A stretch of 13,991 bases of DNA from Geobacter sp. UBA5608 (GCA_002424705.1 DIKW01000008.1:1-13991), one strand, 5' to 3'. Counted from the first letter of the stretch, positions 1-6,664 are shown. Numbers and translations: made by a program. The notes: generated by a model not told the origin, from the sequence alone.

Positions 1-4
1 TAAC

Positions 5-92
5 TGGAGGAGAGGGAGGGATTCGAACCCTCGGTACCTTGCTGTACAACAGATTTCGAGTCTGTCACCTTCGACCACTCGGACACCTCTCC
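5..92 (-). tRNA. tRNA-Ser (anticodon CGA), reads UCG
   Basis: Read on the minus strand, the sequence folds as a class II tRNA. The acceptor stem GGAGAGG (92-86) pairs with CCTCTCC (15-9). The anticodon loop CTCGAAA, closed by ACAGA/TCTGT, gives anticodon CGA. A long variable arm has a GTAC/GTAC stem, and the T arm is GAGGG-TTCGAAT-CCCTC. The long variable arm and the CGA anticodon identify serine. CCA is encoded in the genome (7-5). The discriminator base is U, whereas bacterial tRNA-Ser usually has G there. The gene lies downstream of the lipoprotein gene on the same strand, behind a hairpin at 103-124. Confidence 0.95.
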
Positions 93-102
93 AGTGAAAC
101 AA

Positions 103-124
103 ACGGCCTGATCGCTCAGGCCGT
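103..124 (-). terminator. Perfect hairpin with T-rich tail between the lipoprotein gene and tRNA-Ser
   Basis: ACGGCCTGA and TCAGGCCGT form a perfect 9-bp stem around a 4-base loop. On the minus strand the stem is followed by TTGTTT, so it can end transcription coming from the thioredoxin/lipoprotein unit before the tRNA. A second hairpin (170-188, TAGCGCC/GGCGCTA) just after the lipoprotein stop has no T tail. The T run is interrupted, so strength is uncertain. The hairpin also sits at the predicted start of a possible tRNA promoter. Confidence 0.5.
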
Positions 125-128
125 CAAT

Positions 129-157
129 CCTATACACCATGCCGGGGAAAAACTCAA
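129..157 (-). promoter_or_regulatory. Candidate sigma-70 promoter for tRNA-Ser
   Basis: On the minus strand TTGAGT (157-152) and TATAGG (134-129) are 17 bases apart, each matching 4 of 6 consensus bases. It points at tRNA-Ser, whose 5' end is at 92. The predicted start falls within or at the edge of the 103-124 hairpin, which would then be in the tRNA leader. This conflicts with a pure terminator role, so confidence is low. Confidence 0.3.
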
Positions 158-200
158 CCCCTTGTGCAGTAGCGCCACCCGGGCGCTAGTAGGCGCTGCC

Positions 201-554
201 TCAACAGTTGGCCACGACGTTGATGTCGTAGCCGTTTGCGCGGAAGGCCTCTTTGAGGGCCGTTCGCTGTTGCTTGGTCATCCCCTCCAGCAGCGTCATC
301 AGACGCTCTTTCACCTTATTGGAACTGCAGATGCCGTCTTTCAGGTCCTTCTGCAGCATCGGCGGCAGCTGCGAATCCACGGCGATCTTGTCCATATCGC
401 CGGAGTCGCACAGAATCCGCTTCAGCTCAGGCCCGGTGCTGGTCACATAGAAGTGTTTGGCATTCTTGTAGACCATAAAGTTGCCAGAGGAGGCGCAGCC
501 AGACACCAGCAGGGCCACGGCCAGCAGGGCCCCATAGATCAATCTGCGTTGCAT
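201..554 (-). CDS. Small cysteine-containing lipoprotein, function unknown
   Basis: This 117-residue protein has a clear lipoprotein signal: a basic start (MQRR), a hydrophobic stretch and the lipobox LLVSGC, with Cys20 as the lipidated residue. The mature part has three more cysteines (Cys49, Cys76 and the C-terminal Cys117) and is mostly helical and charged. I do not recognise the family. The ATG at 554 is chosen because AAAGGACG lies about 10 bases upstream and the lipobox then sits at the usual place; a longer frame to 614 would put 20 unrelated residues before the signal. It begins 5 bases after the stop of the TlpA-like gene, and its ribosome binding site overlaps that gene's last codons, so the two are surely co-transcribed. 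An exported substrate or partner of the thioredoxin is an inference only. Confidence 0.85.
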   Translation of the reverse strand: MQRRLIYGALLAVALLVSGCASSGNFMVYKNAKHFYVTSTGPELKRILCDSGDMDKIAVDSQLPPMLQKDLKDGICSSNKVKERLMTLLEGMTKQQRTALKEAFRANGYDINVVANC

Positions 555-559
555 ACCGG

Positions 560-1069
560 TTACCGTCCTTTCAGATAGGATTGCATCTTGTTCATGACCT
601 GGGGTGAGGTCCACTCAAGCCCGCCGATGATCTTTTCGCGCACCACGCCGGTTCGGTCCACGATCACGCTGACCGGCTGCCCGAACAGGCCGTAGGTATC
701 GAAATAGACATCCTTGGCGCTGTCCATCAGGGTGGGATAGTCTACCTTGAGCCGGCTAACCAGTTCCCGCACCGGTTTTTCCGTAGGATCAAGGGCGATC
801 CCCAACACCACCAACCCTTGCCCCTTCAGCTCGCGCTGCAGACTGACCAGTGAGGGGATCTCCGCCACGCAGGGCGGACAGGTGGTGGACCAAAAGTTGA
901 GCAGCACCACCTTGCCCCGGTAGGCAGACAGGCTGACCTTCTGCCCCTGCAGGTCGCTGAGGGTGAAATCAGGCGCCGGCGTATTGATCTTCACCGCCAG
1001 GGCCGGAACAACAGAAACCGCCAGCAGGAAGCACAGCGTGCAGCACAGAGTTCGCACAATGCGACGCAT
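560..1069 (-). CDS. TlpA/ResA-family periplasmic thiol-disulfide oxidoreductase
   Basis: The 169-residue protein has an N-terminal signal peptide ending near Ala-Leu-Ala (residue 25), then an AhpC/TSA-Redoxin type thioredoxin fold. The active site C64-P-P-C67 follows the beta strand VVLLNFW, and the cis-proline is P132 in GQPV. The family reduces or oxidises disulfides in exported proteins, for example during cytochrome c maturation, or serves as a general periplasmic reductant. The residue before the first active cysteine is Thr (STTCPPC) rather than the Trp common in TlpA/ResA. The start at 1069 has AAGGAGAAGGT directly upstream. It is followed 5 bases later by the small lipoprotein gene. 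The 90-base gap to tadA suggests its own promoter, but I found no convincing -35/-10 pair. The exact substrate cannot be read from sequence. Confidence 0.9.
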   Translation of the reverse strand: MRRIVRTLCCTLCFLLAVSVVPALAVKINTPAPDFTLSDLQGQKVSLSAYRGKVVLLNFWSTTCPPCVAEIPSLVSLQRELKGQGLVVLGIALDPTEKPVRELVSRLKVDYPTLMDSAKDVYFDTYGLFGQPVSVIVDRTGVVREKIIGGLEWTSPQVMNKMQSYLKGR

Positions 1070-1159
1070 ACCTTCTCCTTAAGGGTTCATAATGTCGCAT
1101 CATAGCATTGCTCAATCAGCTGATGCCACTTAGAATTATTTAATTTAGATATAGTGAAA

Positions 1160-1633
1160 CTATGATGTTGCGCGACGACGCTGCCGCAGGGCAGCAAAGA
1201 AGGAGCTGAGCTGCTGGGAACATTCCGCGCCCCGGATGCCGCTCACCAGCTCCAGGCGGTGGTTCAGGCGCGGGTCGTTGGAAAGGTCGTACAGGGAGCC
1301 GGCAGCGCCGGCCTTAGGGTCGAAACAACCGAAGACCACCCGCGGGATGCGGGCCAGGATGATGGCCCCCATGCACATCAGGCAGGGTTCCAGGGTCACG
1401 TAGAGCGTGGTGTCCAACAGCCGCCAGGAAGCAAGCTTCCTGGCGGCTTTACGAATGGCCAGCAGTTCGGCATGGGCAGCCGGGTCCTGCTTCGATTCCC
1501 GCAGGTTGTGGGCACGGGCGATAATGATATCGTCACGGACGATCACACAGCCGATTGGCACCTCATGCTTGACTTGAGCCTTGCGGGCCTCGGCCATGGC
1601 CTTGGCCATCCAGTAGTCGTGGCTGCGCTGCAC
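1160..1633 (-). CDS. tadA: tRNA-specific adenosine deaminase TadA
   Basis: TadA deaminates A34 to inosine in tRNA-Arg(ACG), letting it read several arginine codons; it is normally essential. The 157-residue product has the cytidine-deaminase fold signature: zinc ligand H54 and proton-shuttle E56 in HAE, and C84/C87 in EPCLMC. The conserved TadA segments VPIGCVIV, LYVTLEPC, VVFGCFDPKAGAAGSL and NHR are all present. The start is GTG at 1633, supported by AGGGTAGGG just upstream and by an N terminus (HDYWM) like that of E. coli TadA; an internal ATG at residue 9 would cut into this. It lies 5 bases after the SPFH gene stop, as the third gene of an nfeD-SPFH-tadA operon. Confidence 0.96.
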   Translation of the reverse strand: MQRSHDYWMAKAMAEARKAQVKHEVPIGCVIVRDDIIIARAHNLRESKQDPAAHAELLAIRKAARKLASWRLLDTTLYVTLEPCLMCMGAIILARIPRVVFGCFDPKAGAAGSLYDLSNDPRLNHRLELVSGIRGAECSQQLSSFFAALRQRRRATS

Positions 1634-1638
1634 CCACC

Positions 1639-2487
1639 CTACCCTTTGCCCATGATACCGCGCACCGCCGCCGGCAGGTCGGCCGGCAGCACCACCATCT
1701 TGCTGTTCTGCGAGGTAGCCATCTTCTGCAGGGCGTTAATGTAGCGATCACCCAACAGGAACACCGCCGGCAGGTCGCGATCCTGTACGGCATTGCTGAT
1801 ATCCTTGATCGCCTGGGCCGAGGCCTCGGCCAGCCTGATCTGGGCGTCGGCCTCACGCTTGGCAGCCTCCAGCTTGCCGTCGGCCTCGCGGATCATCGCC
1901 TCGCGACGTCCCTCCGCCTCCAGGATGGCAGCCTGTTTGAAGCGATCGGCACTGGCCTGCTGCTCCATCGCCTTCTGCATCGACTCAGACGGTTTGATGT
2001 CCTGAATCTCCACCGACTGGACGTAGATACCCCAGTTGGCCACCTCTTTTGAGATGTTTTCCTGCAGCCGGGCCTTGATATGCTCCCGCTCCGACAGGGC
2101 GCTGTTCAGCTCCATCTGGCCGATGATCGCCCGCAGGGTGGTCATCACCAGGTTCTGGATGGCGTATTCATAGTTCTGGATCTCATACACCGCCCGGGTC
2201 GGCTCGGTCACCTTGATAAAGGCCACCGCATTGGTGATGATCACCGCATTGTCCCTGGTGATCACCTCCTGGGAACCGATCGACAGCACATCGCCCTTGG
2301 TGGAGACCCGATACGCGACGTTATCAATGTAGGGGATGATAAAATTCAGACCCGGCTTCAGCGTGCAGCTGTACTTCCCCAACCGCTCAACCACCCACTC
2401 CTGGCCCTGGGGCACGGTCTTGATGCCTGCAAAGATGGTGGCGGCCACCACCACAAACAAGACGCCGACGATAATCATTCCTGGCAT
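1639..2487 (-). CDS. SPFH/band 7 (stomatin-like, QmcA-type) membrane protein
   Basis: This 282-residue protein has one N-terminal membrane segment (about 4-22), then a band 7/SPFH domain (about 23-180) with the typical TVPQGQEWVVERLGKY and LKPGLNFIIPYID segments. A long Ala/Glu/Arg-rich helical coiled coil follows (about 175-235). Members oligomerise into large ring or cage assemblies in the membrane and often partner an NfeD protein. Here the NfeD-like gene ends 15 bases upstream, matching the known QmcA (YbbK)/YbbJ pairing, although the order is nfeD first. The start has GGGAGGA 6 bases upstream. The domain family is certain; a specific role (membrane microdomain organisation or protease regulation) is inferred only from the family. 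Confidence 0.93.
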   Translation of the reverse strand: MPGMIIVGVLFVVVAATIFAGIKTVPQGQEWVVERLGKYSCTLKPGLNFIIPYIDNVAYRVSTKGDVLSIGSQEVITRDNAVIITNAVAFIKVTEPTRAVYEIQNYEYAIQNLVMTTLRAIIGQMELNSALSEREHIKARLQENISKEVANWGIYVQSVEIQDIKPSESMQKAMEQQASADRFKQAAILEAEGRREAMIREADGKLEAAKREADAQIRLAEASAQAIKDISNAVQDRDLPAVFLLGDRYINALQKMATSQNSKMVVLPADLPAAVRGIMGKG

Positions 2488-2502
2488 AGAGTTCCTCCCG
2501 GT

Positions 2503-2952
2503 TTACAGTGTACGTACCTTTAAGATCTGGCCCTCGATATCCTCGACCCGCACCGTTTCTCCGACGGACAGCGGTTCCTCGGCATAACAGGTCCATTCAT
2601 CGGCCCCCAGGATGGCGATCCTGAAGCGCACCACCCCTTTATCATAACTGCTGCTGGTGCCGCGGATGATGATGCCGGTCTCGCCGACAATCGCCTCCTT
2701 GGACTGACCGGCATGTGTCCGGCTGTTCTTGGGCTTGAGATACTTGAACCACATCAGGGTAAAGGCCACCGAGGCCACCGCCCACAACAGCCCCTGCAGC
2801 CAGAGCGGACTACCGGGCAGCAGCACCACCAGCAGCGAAACAGCCACCGCACCCAGGCCGAACCAGATGATGGTGAAGGACGGAATCAGCAGTTCCAGCC
2901 CGATCAGACAGAGCCCCAGCACCAGCCAGTGCCACCATAGAATAGTTAACAT
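2503..2952 (-). CDS. NfeD-family membrane protein (short, YbbJ-like)
   Basis: The 149-residue product has three hydrophobic segments (about 5-24, 27-46 and 50-69) followed by a soluble C-terminal beta-rich OB-fold domain (about 85-149) containing the pattern VGETGIIIRG ... VRVEDIEGQILKV. This is the short NfeD type without the N-terminal ClpP-class serine protease domain. NfeD OB domains are thought to bind stomatin-like partners, and the SPFH gene follows directly. The start at 2952 has GGGGAGGG about 5 bases upstream. It is the first gene of the operon with the SPFH gene and tadA. A candidate promoter with an operator-like palindrome lies just upstream (2991-3017). Confidence 0.9.
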   Translation of the reverse strand: MLTILWWHWLVLGLCLIGLELLIPSFTIIWFGLGAVAVSLLVVLLPGSPLWLQGLLWAVASVAFTLMWFKYLKPKNSRTHAGQSKEAIVGETGIIIRGTSSSYDKGVVRFRIAILGADEWTCYAEEPLSVGETVRVEDIEGQILKVRTL

Positions 2953-2990
2953 CAGCCCTCCCCGTTACGTCTTTGCACTCTTTTGCAGAC

Positions 2991-3017
2991 ACTATACCAG
3001 AGATTCCGGTATCTCAA
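2991..3017 (-). promoter_or_regulatory. Candidate nfeD-SPFH-tadA promoter overlapped by a 16-bp palindrome
   Basis: On the minus strand TTGAGA (3017-3012) and TATAGT (2996-2991) are separated by 15 bases, shorter than the ideal 17. Positions 3000-3015 (GAGATTCCGGTATCTC) form a palindrome in which 7 of 8 base pairs match, lying over the spacer and part of the -35. This arrangement is typical of an operator, or of a factor compensating for poor spacing. No regulator gene is adjacent. Confidence 0.4.
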
Positions 3018-3043
3018 TAGATAACAGCCAGCACAAAAAAACA

Positions 3044-3073
3044 TTGAACCGATCCCCACTTAATTGGTAGGAT
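3044..3073 (+). promoter_or_regulatory. Candidate sigma-70 promoter for the YjfB-like gene
   Basis: TTGAAC (3044-3049) and TAGGAT (3068-3073) are separated by 18 bases, about 30 bases before the start codon. The gene has no upstream neighbour on its strand, so it needs its own promoter. I saw no clear sigma-28 (flagellar) consensus here. Confidence 0.5.
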
Positions 3074-3104
3074 ACATCAACGGTAGTACCCAAGGAGGCA
3101 GAAG

Positions 3105-3296
3105 ATGGATGTCAGTTCAATCGCCGGCGCCAGTCAACTGATGCAGTCGTCACAGACCCAGCAGGCCCTGTCAACGGCCATGATCAAGCAGGCGGCAGAG
3201 GCACAGAACAGGATGGCTGCCTTGCTTGAGCAGAATGCCAAGCAGGCCCCGCAACCGATGAAGAGCCCGGATTACGGCTTTTCAACCTTTGTCTGA
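3105..3296 (+). CDS. YjfB-family small protein (putative motility protein)
   Basis: This 63-residue protein starts MDVSSIAGAS and continues with a Gln/Ala/Met-rich helix (SQTQQALSTAMIKQAAEAQNR), the pattern of the YjfB family (Pfam, putative motility protein) found in Bacillus, Clostridium and Geobacter relatives. The family's molecular role is not established; its link to motility rests on genomic context elsewhere, and no flagellar gene is nearby here. The start has AAGGAGG about 6 bases upstream. The gene stands alone between its own promoter and a strong terminator. There is no signal peptide or membrane segment. Confidence 0.85.
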   Translation: MDVSSIAGASQLMQSSQTQQALSTAMIKQAAEAQNRMAALLEQNAKQAPQPMKSPDYGFSTFV

Positions 3297-3324
3297 TCGA
3301 TCAACACCGATGAACCATTTCATT

Positions 3325-3351
3325 GGCCGCCCAACCAGGCGGCCTTTTTTT
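3325..3351 (+). terminator. Strong intrinsic terminator after the YjfB-like gene
   Basis: GGCCGCC (3325-3331) and GGCGGCC (3338-3344) form a perfect 7-bp stem with a 6-base loop, followed by seven T residues. It lies 28 bases after the stop codon. The T run reaches the lipA stop codon on the other strand; the hairpin is also just downstream of lipA but has no T run in that direction. Confidence 0.92.
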
Positions 3352-4195
3352 ATGCGTAGTTGGCGGCGTGGTAGGAGCTGCGGGTGTAGGGGCTGCTCTC
3401 CACATGGCTGAAACCCATCGCCACGGCCTGCTGCCGCAGCTCCTCAAACCGCTCAGGCCTGATGTAGGCCATCACCGGCTGATGTCGCCTGCTGGGAGCC
3501 AGATACTGGCCGATGGCGAGGTAGCTGCAGCCCGCCTGCCGCAGATCCTGCAGCACATTCACCACTTCCTCTTCCGTCTCCCCCAGCCCCAGCATGATCC
3601 CTGACTTGGTCGGCGCAGCCTCTGGAGCTGCCGCAGCCCGTTCCAATAATTGGAGCGAACGCCGGTAATCAGCCCCCTGGCGCACCGCATACAGGCGCGG
3701 CACCGTCTCCAGGTTATGGGCCAGGACGGCCGGTCTGGCCGCCAAAACCGTGGCAAGCGACTGCTGATCCCCGCCGAAATCCGGCACCAGCAGCTCGACG
3801 GCCGTAGCGGGTGAACGCTGCCGGATGGCGGCCACCGTGGCAGCGTACTGATTGGCCCCGCCATCTGCCAGATCATCACGGGTGGGGCTGGTGATCACCA
3901 CGTGGGACAGCTTCAGGCGTAGCACCGCCTCGACCACCCGGTTCGGCTCATCGCTGTCCGGCGGCAGCGGTACAGCACCCTTCTCCACATTGCAGAAGCT
4001 GCACTGGCGGGTACAATCCCGGCCCAGGATCAGGAAGGTGGCCTGCCCGCAGCTGAAACACTCGGCAATGTTGGGGCAGAGCGCCTGCTGGCAGACCGTA
4101 TTCAGCCGCAGCTCCCCCAGCAGGGCGCGCATCTCGGCCTGCTCACCAGGATTGATCTTCTTGCGCAGCCAGTCCGGTTTACGCTGCAGTCTCAT
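3350..4195 (-). CDS. lipA: Lipoyl synthase LipA
   Basis: LipA is a radical SAM enzyme that inserts two sulfur atoms at C6 and C8 of a protein-bound octanoyl chain to make lipoate. The 281-residue product shows both iron-sulfur cluster motifs: C35/C40/C46 (CQQALCPNIAEC) for the auxiliary, sacrificial cluster and C61/C65/C68 (CTRQCSFC) for the radical SAM cluster. It also has the C-terminal RSSYHA motif, whose serine ligates the auxiliary cluster. Length is normal to slightly short for the family. The start codon overlaps the stop of the upstream octanoyltransferase gene by 4 bases (ATGA), so translation is coupled. Likely client proteins include GcvH, encoded in this window. Confidence 0.97.
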   Translation of the reverse strand: MRLQRKPDWLRKKINPGEQAEMRALLGELRLNTVCQQALCPNIAECFSCGQATFLILGRDCTRQCSFCNVEKGAVPLPPDSDEPNRVVEAVLRLKLSHVVITSPTRDDLADGGANQYAATVAAIRQRSPATAVELLVPDFGGDQQSLATVLAARPAVLAHNLETVPRLYAVRQGADYRRSLQLLERAAAAPEAAPTKSGIMLGLGETEEEVVNVLQDLRQAGCSYLAIGQYLAPSRRHQPVMAYIRPERFEELRQQAVAMGFSHVESSPYTRSSYHAANYA

Positions 4196-5019
4196 GGTTC
4201 AATACCTTCCAGGTTCCAACGATCTTCGCCATATTTACCTGCTGCCAACCTGCGCGACAGCGCCCGCTCCTCGGCCGTCAGGTCACCGGCCTGCAGGGTT
4301 GCCCCCAGCTGCGCCTCAAACTGTCCAACCAGGGTCTGCTTGAGCTGCTCACCATCGGCCGCAATCCCCTGATCGACCAGACAGGTGCTGCCCTGCTCAA
4401 CCCCCAGCGGCTTGCTTTTCAGATAGCGCACGCCCAGCTGTACCCGGTTGTGCAGCGGAATCGAGCCGTGCTGAAAAATCACCCCACGGGAACGGCGTTG
4501 GGCATTGCCGCCGAGCTTGCGGCCATTGATCATGATGTCGTAGCTCTCGGTGCCGGCAAAACAGAGCGGTGTGCGCTGCCCCAGCCTGCTGCCGTCGTGC
4601 GCCAGATCAAGCGCGTAATCGGCCTGCAGCCCCAGGGCACGGTACAACCCCAGCAGGAACGAAGTCAGCACCCGGAAGGAATCCTTGACCGAGGCGGCCG
4701 GCGGGATCTGCGACGGGCTACAGATGATGCTGTAGGTCAGCTCATCGCGATGATAGATCGCCCCGCCGCCGGTGATTCGGCGCACCACGCTCAGCTGGTC
4801 AGCCCGGCAACGTTCAAGATCGAGATCATCGGCCGCCTTCTGAAACCTGCCCAGCGACAGGGCCGCCGGTTGCCAGCCGTACAGCCGCAGCACCGGCCGG
4901 GATGAGGCGGGATCAAAACAGCGCAACAGCGCCTCGTCGATCGCCATGTTCTCCACGCCGGACAGGGGGCCGGTATCAATCAGCCGCCAGACAGCGGTAT
5001 GGTCGTCGTGTGTGAGCAT
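4192..5019 (-). CDS. lipM: Octanoyltransferase of the LipM / lipoate-protein ligase A superfamily
   Basis: This 275-residue protein is in the biotin/lipoate protein ligase fold family. It resembles Bacillus LipM, not the shorter LipB: VWRLIDTGPLSGVENMAIDEALL at the N terminus, LRLYGWQPAALSLGRFQ, RRITGGGAIYH, LTYSI, and a cysteine in LCFAG (C153) at the place of the LipM acyl-enzyme cysteine. It probably moves octanoate from acyl carrier protein onto a carrier domain; in Bacillus, LipM modifies GcvH. It overlaps lipA by 4 bases, which completes the pathway. The ATG at 5019 is chosen because the family-conserved sequence begins 10 residues later and AGGA lies close upstream; an in-frame start at 5157 would add 46 residues with no family resemblance. 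Assignment as transferase rather than free-lipoate ligase rests on C153 and the lipA pairing. The gene symbol is tentative. Confidence 0.85.
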   Translation of the reverse strand: MLTHDDHTAVWRLIDTGPLSGVENMAIDEALLRCFDPASSRPVLRLYGWQPAALSLGRFQKAADDLDLERCRADQLSVVRRITGGGAIYHRDELTYSIICSPSQIPPAASVKDSFRVLTSFLLGLYRALGLQADYALDLAHDGSRLGQRTPLCFAGTESYDIMINGRKLGGNAQRRSRGVIFQHGSIPLHNRVQLGVRYLKSKPLGVEQGSTCLVDQGIAADGEQLKQTLVGQFEAQLGATLQAGDLTAEERALSRRLAAGKYGEDRWNLEGIEP

Positions 5020-5127
5020 CTGTCCTGTCGTACCCTCACCGGAAGTGCTGCGATCAACCAGGCCAGGATGATAGCACAGCCTGCCGGCGGAAGAAACGCC
5101 GGACCATGGGGAAGCCAAAACTCTTGG

Positions 5128-5155
5128 TTTACGACCTCGCAGAGCATGGTATAAC
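5128..5155 (+). promoter_or_regulatory. Candidate sigma-70 promoter for the beta-CASP hydrolase gene
   Basis: TTTACG (5128-5133) and TATAAC (5150-5155) are 16 bases apart and end 34 bases before the start codon. The -10 matches 5 of 6 consensus bases. The 170-base gap separates this gene from the divergent lipM; for the lipM side I saw only a weak TATCAT-type -10. Confidence 0.45.
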
Positions 5156-5189
5156 AATCGGACCGACGCTTGATGAAAGGTAGCCCCCC

Positions 5190-6599
5190 ATGAAACTTAC
5201 CTTCAACGGCGCAGCCCGCACCGTCACCGGCTCCCAGCACCTGCTGGAGGTCAACGGCAGGACCATCATGCTGGACTGCGGCCTGATTCAGGGCAAACGC
5301 AAGGAGTCCTTTGAAAAAAACCGCAGCGATGACTGCCGGGGCGCCAAGATCGACTGCCTGATCCTTTCCCACGCCCATATCGACCACTCGGGCCGCATCC
5401 CCTGCCTGGTCAAAAACGGCTTTAAAGGCGACATCTTCTGCACCTCGGCCACCCGCGACCTGTGCGCAGTCATGCTGCAGGACAGTGCCTCGATCCAGGA
5501 AAAGGATGTGGAATACGTCAACCGTCGCCGGAAAAAACAGGGCCAACGGCCCTTCGAGCCGCTCTACACCAAGGCCGACGCAGCCAGGGCCATGGAGCAG
5601 TTTGTAGGCCTGAGCTATAACCGGCCCCGCAAGATCCTTCCCGGCATCACCCTCACCCTGCTGGATGCCGGCCATATGCTGGGCAGCGCCCATGTCATCC
5701 TCGATATCGATGAAAAGAGCACTGGCCAGCAACGCCGCCTGGTGTTCAGCGGCGATATCGGCCGCCCGGATATCCCGATCATTCGCGACCCGCAGCCGAT
5801 CAGCGACGGCACCGACATCCTGATCATGGAGAGCACCTACGGTGACCGGCTGCACCCCGACGGTTCAGCATCCGAAAAAGAGCTGGGGCGGATCGTCAAC
5901 CAGACCGTCAGCCGTGGCGGCTCGCTGCTGATTCCGGCCTTTGCCGTGGGCCGCACCCAACAGCTGGTGTATGCCCTGCACAGGCTGCACAGCGCCGGCG
6001 CCATCCCCGACCTGCCGGTCTTCATCGACAGCCCACTGGCCACCCGCACCACCGAGGTCTTCCGGCTCCATCCCGAGGTCTACGATGACGAGATCCGCGA
6101 GTTTCTGCTGACCGACGACGACAACAACCCCTTCGGTTTCGGCCGTCTGCAGTACACCCAATCGGTGGAGCAATCAAAGATGTTGAACAGCCTGAAAACC
6201 CCGGCCATCATCATCAGCTCCGGCGGCATGCTGGAGGGGGGCCGGATACTGCATCACCTGCGCAACCGGATTGGCGATCCGCGCAACACCATCCTCTTCA
6301 CCAGCTGGCAGGCGCCCAATACCCTGGGCCGCCGGCTGATAGAAAACGAGAAACTCGTGCGCATCTTCGGGGAGGAGTTTCAGGTGGGGGCCAAGGTGGA
6401 GGTCTTGCCCGGTTTCTCCGGCCATGCCGATAAACAGGGACTGCTTGACTTCGTAAAGGTCATGAACAAAAAACCGCAACGCACCTTTATCGTCCATGGC
6501 GAGGATCAGGCCGCCAACAGCCTGGCCGAGGCCCTGCGGGGTGAGTTGGGGCTGCAGCAGGTGGTGATCCCCGATCCCCTGCAATCCTTTGAGGTCTGA
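5190..6599 (+). CDS. Beta-CASP metallo-beta-lactamase-fold hydrolase (probable RNase)
   Basis: This 469-residue protein belongs to the metallo-beta-lactamase superfamily, beta-CASP branch (CPSF-73/RNase J relatives; COG1236-like). The metal site is visible: H61-A-H63-I-D65-H66 (SHAHIDHSG), H162 in DAGHMLGSAH, D189 in FSGDIGRP and H436 in VHGE. Beta-CASP features follow: ESTYGDRLH, IPAFAVGRTQQL, SSGGMLEGGRILHHL and H412 in GFSGHADKQG. Such proteins are usually endo- or exoribonucleases; the substrate cannot be told here. A C-terminal RMMBL-like segment (about 400-460) is present and there is no KH domain. There is no signal peptide, so it is cytoplasmic. An AAAGG ribosome binding site lies about 10 bases upstream. 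It is divergent from lipM and appears monocistronic. Confidence 0.93.
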   Translation: MKLTFNGAARTVTGSQHLLEVNGRTIMLDCGLIQGKRKESFEKNRSDDCRGAKIDCLILSHAHIDHSGRIPCLVKNGFKGDIFCTSATRDLCAVMLQDSASIQEKDVEYVNRRRKKQGQRPFEPLYTKADAARAMEQFVGLSYNRPRKILPGITLTLLDAGHMLGSAHVILDIDEKSTGQQRRLVFSGDIGRPDIPIIRDPQPISDGTDILIMESTYGDRLHPDGSASEKELGRIVNQTVSRGGSLLIPAFAVGRTQQLVYALHRLHSAGAIPDLPVFIDSPLATRTTEVFRLHPEVYDDEIREFLLTDDDNNPFGFGRLQYTQSVEQSKMLNSLKTPAIIISSGGMLEGGRILHHLRNRIGDPRNTILFTSWQAPNTLGRRLIENEKLVRIFGEEFQVGAKVEVLPGFSGHADKQGLLDFVKVMNKKPQRTFIVHGEDQAANSLAEALRGELGLQQVVIPDPLQSFEV

Positions 6600-6626
6600 T
6601 CGGAAACGGCCTACGGAAAACTCAAG

Positions 6627-6664
6627 GAACAGACTGGCTTAACGGTTGAGCCTGTTCATGTTTA
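6627..6664 (+). terminator. Imperfect hairpin after the beta-CASP gene, possible terminator
   Basis: GGCTTAA (6636-6642) pairs with TTGAGCC (6646-6652), including one G-T pair, around loop CGG. It is extended below a bulge by GAACA/TGTTC. The following bases ATGTTTATT are only moderately T-rich. It lies between the hydrolase gene and the exported-protein pair, so it may end the first or only attenuate read-through into the second. Confidence 0.35.

Noticed and set aside
5..92. tRNA-Ser as the attachment site of an integrated element
   Set aside because: No integrase gene and no second copy of the tRNA 3' end were seen in the window.
1070..1159. Sigma-54 promoter before the TlpA-like gene (TGGCAT on the minus strand)
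   Set aside because: The GG and GC elements are not at the required 10-base separation, and no good sigma-70 pair was found either.
4980..5855. 291-residue open frame on the minus strand over the beta-CASP gene
   Set aside because: It is antisense to a gene with a complete set of catalytic motifs, and is a long open frame typical of GC-rich DNA. It carries no recognisable domain.
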